Positions 59,290 through 64,000 of a stretch of DNA of 64,000 nt are shown here, piece by piece. Position 1 is the stretch's first letter. Each line of letters starts with the position of its first letter. Source of the stretch: Fermentibacter sp963718745 [NCBI: Candidatus Fermentibacterota bacterium] (lineage in GTDB: Bacteria > Fermentibacterota > Fermentibacteria > Fermentibacterales). Under the pieces are notes generated by a model, which was given only the letters and a program-made list of their open reading frames with translations, ran no database searches and was not told the origin of the DNA. The DNA lies in NCBI GenBank assembly GCA_963718745.1, contig OY970370.1, forward strand, positions 1,364,001 to 1,428,000. The letters run 5' to 3'. Both the position numbers and the translations under genes were made by a program.

Positions 59290-60834
59290 CTAGAACTTCA
59301 CAAGGCGCATGGTCTCGGTGGCTTCGGGGCTGGAGAAGCGGATGATGTAAACGCCCGTCGGCACTTCAGCCTGCCAGGGGACATCGTGGCTGCCCGCCGC
59401 CATGGGGCCGTCCGCCAGGGTGGCGACGCGCCTTCCGGCGAGGTCGAGCACCTCGAGGGTGACGTTCGTCTGGGAGGCCAGCTCGAAGCTTATGGCGGCC
59501 GCACCGACGAACGGGTTGGAGGAGCAGGACAGGTCGACGCCGGGGCCCGTGAGGCCCGATCCGTCCTCGATGCCTGTCGTGATCATCCCGCCGAGGTAGT
59601 AGATGTCGCCGCAGCTCGAGGGATCGTCATCGTACTGGGGATGTTCCTGGCCGCTGACCGCATATGCGTCCCAGGCCAGGGCGCGGTCGGCCGCCTCGCC
59701 GTAGCTCACGAACCCGTCGCTGTTCAGGTCGGGGTCGCCGGGCAGGGCGCCGCCGGGGTAGGATCCGGCGGGGGGGACGGAGCCGTGCATCGCGCCGGTC
59801 CACCAGTAGCACCACTCGTCATACTCGGGGTACGTCGCTCCGGCCCAGGAGGACTCGTTGCCGTTTGCGGCGGATGCGAACGTCCTGGGCTGACCACCCG
59901 TCGTCGGGACGGTCTCGGCCAGGAAGCCGCCGGAGTAGCACTGCTCCATCGCGACATGCATGGAAGCGGCGGGGATGGCGTCGATCCAGCCGTCGTACGT
60001 GTCGTCGTTCAGGGTCGAGTTCCAGAGGTTCAGAGTCGCCTCGGGCGGCAGATCCAGGCCGGACTTGCCCGAACCGCCGTGGTCGGTCGTGAAGATGAAG
60101 AGATGGTCGTCGGAGCCGACCAGGCTGACGATGTCGTTGTAGCCGCTTGTGACGCCCGTTGTGGTGGCGTCGTAGTCGAAGTCGGTGTCTCCGTCGAGGT
60201 CGAGGTCGGGATTCGAGTTCACGCCGCCGGACTGGTCGATGGCGGGATTGAGACCGTCGGCGAAGCAGATCACGATGTGGTCGTTCTCATAGCCGTAGTC
60301 CTGGGTCAGCGTCAGGTAGAGGAACTGCACGTCGCCATAGTAGCGCTCGTGGTTGTTCGACTGGTTCGCGCCGCCCGAGATGATCCAGGCGTAGTTGTTC
60401 TCGGGGGCGTTGCCGCCCATGGGATTCGGGGTAAACCATTCAAGAAGGCTCTGTCCGGCCCCGTCGCTCACCGGGAGGTCGGAGCGGTAGACGGTGAGCC
60501 TTTCGAGGCTGTTCGGGGGGGTGGTCATGTCGACCACATGAATCACGCCTTCGAGGGATACGAACACCCAGCGGCAGGGATGCTCCCAGTTGGCCAGGGC
60601 CATGTCGTCCACGAGGACGAGGTATCCGGCAAACGGGCTGACGGCGGTGTCGTGCCAGGTGTCGACCGCCTGGCCCTCGGACAGCAGGGCGGGCAGGTAG
60701 TAGACGACCTTGCCGACATGGCTGTCCATCAGCAGCTGGTCGCAGACGAGGGCGGCGGCCTGCTCGGGGCTTGTAACTGAAACAGCCATGGATGCCCCGC
60801 AAAGGATGGACAGGATGCAGAGAGCGATCTTCAA
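59290..60834 (-). CDS. Secreted caspase-fold peptidase paralogue with type IX-like tail
   Basis: The product has 514 residues from TTG 60834 (GGAGG six bases before). It aligns with the preceding peptidase along its length without large gaps and most residues are identical by eye: KIALCILSILCGASMA signal, TTDHGG, AMEQCYSGG, DLNSDGFVSYGEA, TGVYIIRFSS and MRLVKF ending. The pair is a recent tandem duplication. Each gene has its own promoter and terminator, so they may be expressed under different conditions. Substrate preference is unknown. Confidence 0.85.
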   Translation of the reverse strand: MKIALCILSILCGASMAVSVTSPEQAAALVCDQLLMDSHVGKVVYYLPALLSEGQAVDTWHDTAVSPFAGYLVLVDDMALANWEHPCRWVFVSLEGVIHVVDMTTPPNSLERLTVYRSDLPVSDGAGQSLLEWFTPNPMGGNAPENNYAWIISGGANQSNNHERYYGDVQFLYLTLTQDYGYENDHIVICFADGLNPAIDQSGGVNSNPDLDLDGDTDFDYDATTTGVTSGYNDIVSLVGSDDHLFIFTTDHGGSGKSGLDLPPEATLNLWNSTLNDDTYDGWIDAIPAASMHVAMEQCYSGGFLAETVPTTGGQPRTFASAANGNESSWAGATYPEYDEWCYWWTGAMHGSVPPAGSYPGGALPGDPDLNSDGFVSYGEAADRALAWDAYAVSGQEHPQYDDDPSSCGDIYYLGGMITTGIEDGSGLTGPGVDLSCSSNPFVGAAAISFELASQTNVTLEVLDLAGRRVATLADGPMAAGSHDVPWQAEVPTGVYIIRFSSPEATETMRLVKF

Positions 60835-60896
60835 GGCATTCCTCCGTTCGGTGGACGCAACAGGTGCTTGCACGATGCGAAAAAAAGAACTCCGCA

Positions 60897-60963
60897 GATC
60901 GCGCAAAGGCGCGATCCAACCCCCCAACTGCCGGAATATACCGCAGAGGTCGACCAGACCCAA
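60897..60963 (-). promoter_or_regulatory. Promoter and leader hairpin of the second peptidase gene
   Basis: On the minus strand TTGGGT (60958-60963) and TATATT (60935-60940) are 17 bases apart. The leader then holds a perfect 8-bp hairpin GATCGCGC/GCGCGATC (60897-60916) and, ten bases later, seven T residues. This could be a weak attenuator before the coding start at 60834. Confidence 0.5.
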
Positions 60964-61171
60964 TGGTCCGGGATGCCCCGGGGCCGACCATCGAACCGCT
61001 CTCCGCGGGGGCTCCCGGCTATATGGACACCTTCTGCACCCACATCTCTCCGGGAATCATCAGATCACCCGGGAAGGGATCGAGCCTGAGCAGGCGGCTT
61101 TCCTGAACGCTGCGGGATCGCAGCGAGTCAACGATGGGTGCGGATTCCCGGACGAGAGAGGTCTACACTCC
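60964..61171. other. Non-coding stretch between peptidase promoter and EamA gene
   Basis: About 200 bases follow with no convincing frame, RNA gene or strong terminator. Short GC-rich palindromes occur (CCGCGGG near 61012). With the leader above, the whole gene-free interval is 60835-61171. Confidence 0.3.
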
Positions 61172-62056
61172 TCAGCCCAGGTTCATGAGCAGGAGAGCCA
61201 CCATCGAGGCGGCGATGGCACACCACTCGAGCAGGGATCGCCTCTCGCCGAACACCAGGGAACCGGTGGTGCCGAGCACTGCGATCGTCCCCGCGGAGAA
61301 GGCGCTGAACACCACGGGGGCTGGAATCCCGTCGAGAGCCCGCACGAGGAAGAACGACGCCAGCAGATTCGGGACACCGAGCACCGCTCCGGCCAGGACC
61401 GACGTGCGGAAATGCCTGCTCCGCACCGAGGGGGGTGCCGTCACGAGGCACGAGACCAGCGCGGTCCCGAAGACGACCGACAGGAAGGCCCCTTCGGTTC
61501 CTGCAAGCGAATACTCCTGGAAGAGCTTGTTCGAGAACTCCGCCAGCCCTCCGGCGACGAAGAAGATCAAGAGAGGCGGTTTCACCCTTCCGCCTCCGCG
61601 CGTGGATATGGCCCCCGCTGCGATTGCGAGCAGAGCGACCGCCATTCCGACAAGCCTCGTCCCGGAAGGCACCTCCGACCAGATCAGCGCGGATGCCGCG
61701 ACCGGCACGAGGACTCCCAGCTTGCCGAAGCCTGCCGTGAGTCCGACGCCGGCAGAAGACACGCTTTTCTGGTACCAGACGAGCCCCGCGAGGTAGAGGA
61801 TCCCGGCCGGGACGCCCGCCATGACCGGCCAGGAATCTGAGGGAAAGGAGAAGGAGATCCGGGGGATCTCTCCTGGGAGAGCCCGGACGGCCGTAAGCAG
61901 GCTGCCCGGTGTACCGGGGAGGAACAGGCCGGCAAGGAGGGCTGTGAGGTAGTTGGACGCGGTGACGGCCTTCCTGTCCAGCCTCCGACCTTCGCTCCAT
62001 CTGATGACGAGCCCGATTGCCGAGCTGCAGGCGATTGCCAGGAGAAGATCGACCAA
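61172..62056 (-). CDS. EamA/DMT-family transporter
   Basis: The product has 294 residues from TTG 62056, with AGGAGGT four bases upstream. Ten membrane helices in two five-helix halves are predicted (LLAIACSSAIGLVIRWSEG; PLLIFFVAGGLAEFSNKLF begins the second half). The second half ends in VFGERRSLLEWCAIAASM, typical of EamA. Such proteins export amino acids, sugars or metabolites. The gene is divergent from the DUF4097-like gene, sharing 144 bases. Confidence 0.88.
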   Translation of the reverse strand: MVDLLLAIACSSAIGLVIRWSEGRRLDRKAVTASNYLTALLAGLFLPGTPGSLLTAVRALPGEIPRISFSFPSDSWPVMAGVPAGILYLAGLVWYQKSVSSAGVGLTAGFGKLGVLVPVAASALIWSEVPSGTRLVGMAVALLAIAAGAISTRGGGRVKPPLLIFFVAGGLAEFSNKLFQEYSLAGTEGAFLSVVFGTALVSCLVTAPPSVRSRHFRTSVLAGAVLGVPNLLASFFLVRALDGIPAPVVFSAFSAGTIAVLGTTGSLVFGERRSLLEWCAIAASMVALLLMNLG

Positions 62057-62121
62057 GCGTACCTCCTGATCGATGACTATATGGATTTGCAGCCGATCAG
62101 ACCTCCTCTCAATTTAGAAAC

Positions 62122-62162
62122 GAATCTTGACATATTAGAAAGATTCCTTATCATTATGATAA
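62122..62162 (+). promoter_or_regulatory. Promoter with two palindromes before the DUF4097-like gene
   Basis: TTGACA (62127-62132) and TATCAT (62149-62154) are 16 bases apart in an unusually AT-rich patch. One inverted repeat, GAATCTT (62122-62128) and AAGATTC (62140-62146), straddles the -35. A second, TTATCAT-t-ATGATAA (62148-62162), covers the -10. Both are placed to block RNA polymerase. Confidence 0.7.
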
Positions 62163-62200
62163 TCCCGGACGCCGGGATGGGTAACAAGAAAGGAAGAATC

Positions 62201-63124
62201 ATGAGCGAAGAGAAGAAGGAAGTCCTCAGGATGCTCTCGGAGGGCATCATAGACGTCGACGGAGCCGAGAGACTCCTCGCCGCGCTCGACAAGGCAGCGG
62301 CAACTGACGCGGGACATGGCTCCAGGCAGAGGTACGCGAGGCCTTCAGGGGCTCCGAAGACCCTGCTCGCAGAAGCGATGGACTCGATCCGGGAGACGAT
62401 ATCCGGAATCGGTCCCGCGGTAAGGCTGGCAATCAACGAAGACGGGCCGGAGGATTTCGAATCCGACGAGGGTCTCTCCGGACACGGCGTGGAGATCGAC
62501 CTCGGCGAAGGTGGTTTCCCGGTCGAGAAGGGCGATCTGGTGAAGGTCGTATCCCTCGGCAGGAAGTCGGCGGGGGACCTCACGGTCGAGTGCCTCGGTG
62601 ACGGCGGGGCGACCGTGTCACCATCGGCAGACGTCAGGGCGTTCAGGGATGGTGACGAGATCCTGCTGCTCTGGAAGAAGGGCGATCTCGCCCTCGTACT
62701 CCCCGAAGGCACCGGATCTCTGAAGGCGCGTTCCCGGGGGGGCAGCATCACCGTCACCGGGACTCCCTTCCCCGTGTCGATCAAGACGATGGGCGGAAAC
62801 CTGAGCCTGATCGACGTGAGCGGGCCGTTCCACGCGAAGACCATGGGCGGCAACATGAAGCTCGGCCTGAAGGGATCCGCTTCGGGCAGCTCCTCCGCGA
62901 CTACGATGGGCGGAAACATCGAGATCGGGCTGGATCCGGAGGCGCGTGCCTCTCTCGGGCTCGAGCTCGAGACGATGGGCGGCAGGATAACGGGCGACGT
63001 GCGCGGATCCTCTGGCGGAATGCCCGGCAGGGCCTCGTACAGGACCGGCGAGGACCGGCCGCACCAGCTCAAGGCCAGGACGATGGGCGGCGACATCATC
63101 ACGAGCGGAGGAAGCGATGCGTAA
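62201..63124 (+). CDS. SHOCT-like plus DUF4097-like beta-repeat protein
   Basis: The product has 307 residues, and ATG 62201 has AAGGAAG upstream. The N-terminus (EVLRMLSEGIIDVDGAERLLAAL) is the short helical SHOCT-like unit. The rest is a beta-repeat region in which TMGG recurs five times (KTMGGNLSL, KTMGGNMKL, TTMGGNIEI, ETMGGRITG, RTMGGDIIT), as in YvlB-like DUF4097 proteins. There is no signal peptide. Function is unknown; relatives are linked to envelope stress in Firmicutes. The last bases overlap the DUF2089 gene. Confidence 0.82.
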   Translation: MSEEKKEVLRMLSEGIIDVDGAERLLAALDKAAATDAGHGSRQRYARPSGAPKTLLAEAMDSIRETISGIGPAVRLAINEDGPEDFESDEGLSGHGVEIDLGEGGFPVEKGDLVKVVSLGRKSAGDLTVECLGDGGATVSPSADVRAFRDGDEILLLWKKGDLALVLPEGTGSLKARSRGGSITVTGTPFPVSIKTMGGNLSLIDVSGPFHAKTMGGNMKLGLKGSASGSSSATTMGGNIEIGLDPEARASLGLELETMGGRITGDVRGSSGGMPGRASYRTGEDRPHQLKARTMGGDIITSGGSDA

Positions 63125-63485
63125 TCCGCCGCTCCCCCCGAGGTGTCCATCCTGCTCGGACCTGCTCGTGGTGACCAGGCTGGTCTGTCCTTCCTGCGGG
63201 TCCGAGATCACGGGAGAGTTCGACCCCTGCCCGGCCTGCACCCTCGAAGGCGAACAGCGGAGGATCTTCGATTCGTTCCTGTCCTCGCGGGGCAATCTCC
63301 GGGAGGTGCAGAGGATCCTGGGCGTCTCGTACCCCACGGCGCGCCTCAGGATGGAGGAGGTCTTCAGGTCGCTGGAGCAGGCCTGGGAGCGCGAAAAGCC
63401 TGAACCGACAAGCATTCTCACACGTCTCAGATCGGGAGATATCGACCTGGACGAAGCTCTGCGCCTTCTTGGCGGCGATGCCTGA
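63117..63485 (+). CDS. DUF2089-like zinc-ribbon and helix-turn-helix regulator
   Basis: This 122-residue protein begins with a zinc ribbon of four CxxC pairs (CPSCSD, CPSCGS, CPAC). A helix-turn-helix follows ([25 protein letters not shown]), then a SHOCT-like helical unit ([21 protein letters not shown]) that matches the N-terminus of its neighbour. The matching short units suggest the two proteins interact. It is a likely regulator of the palindromic promoter upstream. Confidence 0.85.
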   Translation: MRNPPLPPRCPSCSDLLVVTRLVCPSCGSEITGEFDPCPACTLEGEQRRIFDSFLSSRGNLREVQRILGVSYPTARLRMEEVFRSLEQAWEREKPEPTSILTRLRSGDIDLDEALRLLGGDA

Positions 63486-63849
63486 AGCTATCCCGATGAA
63501 GGAGCCTGCATTGCCTCTTGACGCAGGCGCACGGACAGATGAGAATCATTCTGCTCGAGGCGGGGGCTTCGAGCTGGATGTGGTTCCGGGGCTTGCCCGG
63601 ATGGGTTCACGGTTCGGAAAGAGAGCCTGGTCCTATTATCCTCTGTGTCTTTTCAAGACCTGCTGCCCGCCGCGCGTTCTCACCCCGCAGTTCTGGTTTC
63701 TCGTCAAGACTCGCAAGGATGGATGGCTTCGCGCATGTCGCGACGCTGTCCGGGCCGCTCGTTTCGAGCACCTGCCGGATTCCCGGAAGGGTTGGACCTT
63801 CACCACGACCTCGTTCAACAGGGGTTTGACCCCGGAAAGGCAGGTGCTT
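63486..63849 (+). promoter_or_regulatory. Non-coding leader region before the RRM gene
   Basis: No convincing gene is seen in these 364 bases. Possible promoters are TTGACG (63518-63523) with GAGAAT (63541-63546), 17 bases apart, and a near-consensus TATTAT (63634-63639) without a good -35. Either gives a long leader (about 200-300 bases) for the RNA-binding protein. A hairpin GGGGTTTGACCCC (63821-63834 region) lies just before the ribosome site. Confidence 0.4.
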
Positions 63850-64000
63850 ATGGGAAACAAACTGTTTATCGGCGGTCTAGCTTGGGCGACCACTGACATC
63901 ACCCTCCGCGATGCGTTCGCGCCTCACGGGCAGGTTCGCGAGGCCCGGGTCGTCCTGGACAAGGAGACCGGGCGTTCCCGCGGATTCGGCTTCGTGACCT
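63850..64000 (+). CDS. RRM-type RNA-binding protein, N-terminal part
   Basis: The gene is cut by the window end. ATG 63850 follows AAGGCAGG. The visible 50 residues form most of an RNA recognition motif: RNP2 is [12 protein letters not shown]1 begins RGFGFVT, with [13 protein letters not shown] between. Bacterial proteins of this type (Rbp family) are small, often about 80-120 residues with a Gly-rich tail, and many are cold-induced. The tail is outside the window. Confidence 0.93.
   Translation, partial: MGNKLFIGGLAWATTDITLRDAFAPHGQVREARVVLDKETGRSRGFGFVT

Overview
The window is GC-rich, densely coded DNA from a diderm bacterium. Many exported proteins carry Sec or lipoprotein signals. At least three end in a C-terminal tail of the type IX secretion (Por) kind, and there are PorV-like and OmpA-like outer-membrane proteins. 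That combination points to the FCB (Fibrobacterota-Chlorobiota-Bacteroidota) side of the tree. An uncultured lineage such as Fermentibacterota or a neighbour is my inference; I could not search databases. Start codons are often TTG or GTG with strong GGAGG-type ribosome sites, and overlaps of 1 to 20 bases between genes are common.

Layout. 0-2.3 kb (minus): an operon of exported proteins, four with 2[4Fe-4S] ferredoxin motifs, one of them apparently inserted into a fibronectin type III fold. 2.5 kb: tRNA-Ser(CGA). 2.6-4.75 kb: a non-coding mosaic of interchangeable hairpins, then a lone membrane-protein gene bracketed by 76-bp direct repeats. 4.75-9.4 kb: M3 peptidase, small hypothetical gene, PsiE-like protein and a hybrid PAS histidine kinase. 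9.6-16.1 kb (plus): glycosyltransferase, then an envelope operon (barrel protein, lamin-tail protein, secreted ComEC-like metallo-beta-lactamase, PorV-like protein, OB-fold lipoprotein). 16.1-21.2 kb: frameshifted sugar epimerase and RecJ-like DHH phosphoesterase (minus), facing a barrel protein fused to a ComEA helix-hairpin-helix and a second barrel protein (plus). 21.4-24.2 kb: AbrB-like regulator plus a nitrate/sulfonate/taurine-type ABC transporter.

24.25-35.4 kb (minus): a nine-gene overlapping housekeeping operon: phoH, pgpH-like, ybeY, corC-like, recO, glyS, valS, dCMP deaminase, SpeE-like. 35.5-38.6 kb (minus): LysM protein, Lpp-like lipoprotein, VanZ-like protein and a degenerate GGDEF protein. 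39.0-47.1 kb (plus): rho, rpmE, DUF1385, prfA, prmC, ispG, glnA and a propeller lipoprotein. 47.3-52.2 kb (minus): PPC-repeat lipoprotein, RNase D, two envelope proteins and acylphosphatase. 52.3-56.2 kb (plus): two OmpA-domain paralogues. 56.3-60.8 kb: Nudix hydrolase, lipoprotein thioredoxin and two secreted caspase-fold peptidase paralogues with sorting tails. 61.2-64.0 kb: EamA transporter, a DUF4097-like/DUF2089-like pair behind a palindrome-rich promoter, and the start of an RRM RNA-binding protein.

The genes fall into two classes. One is conserved information-processing and central-metabolism operons. The other is a large accessory envelope and secretion set. The most unusual items are the exported ferredoxin operon, the barrel-ComEA fusion with a secreted ComEC-like hydrolase nearby, and the swappable hairpin array.
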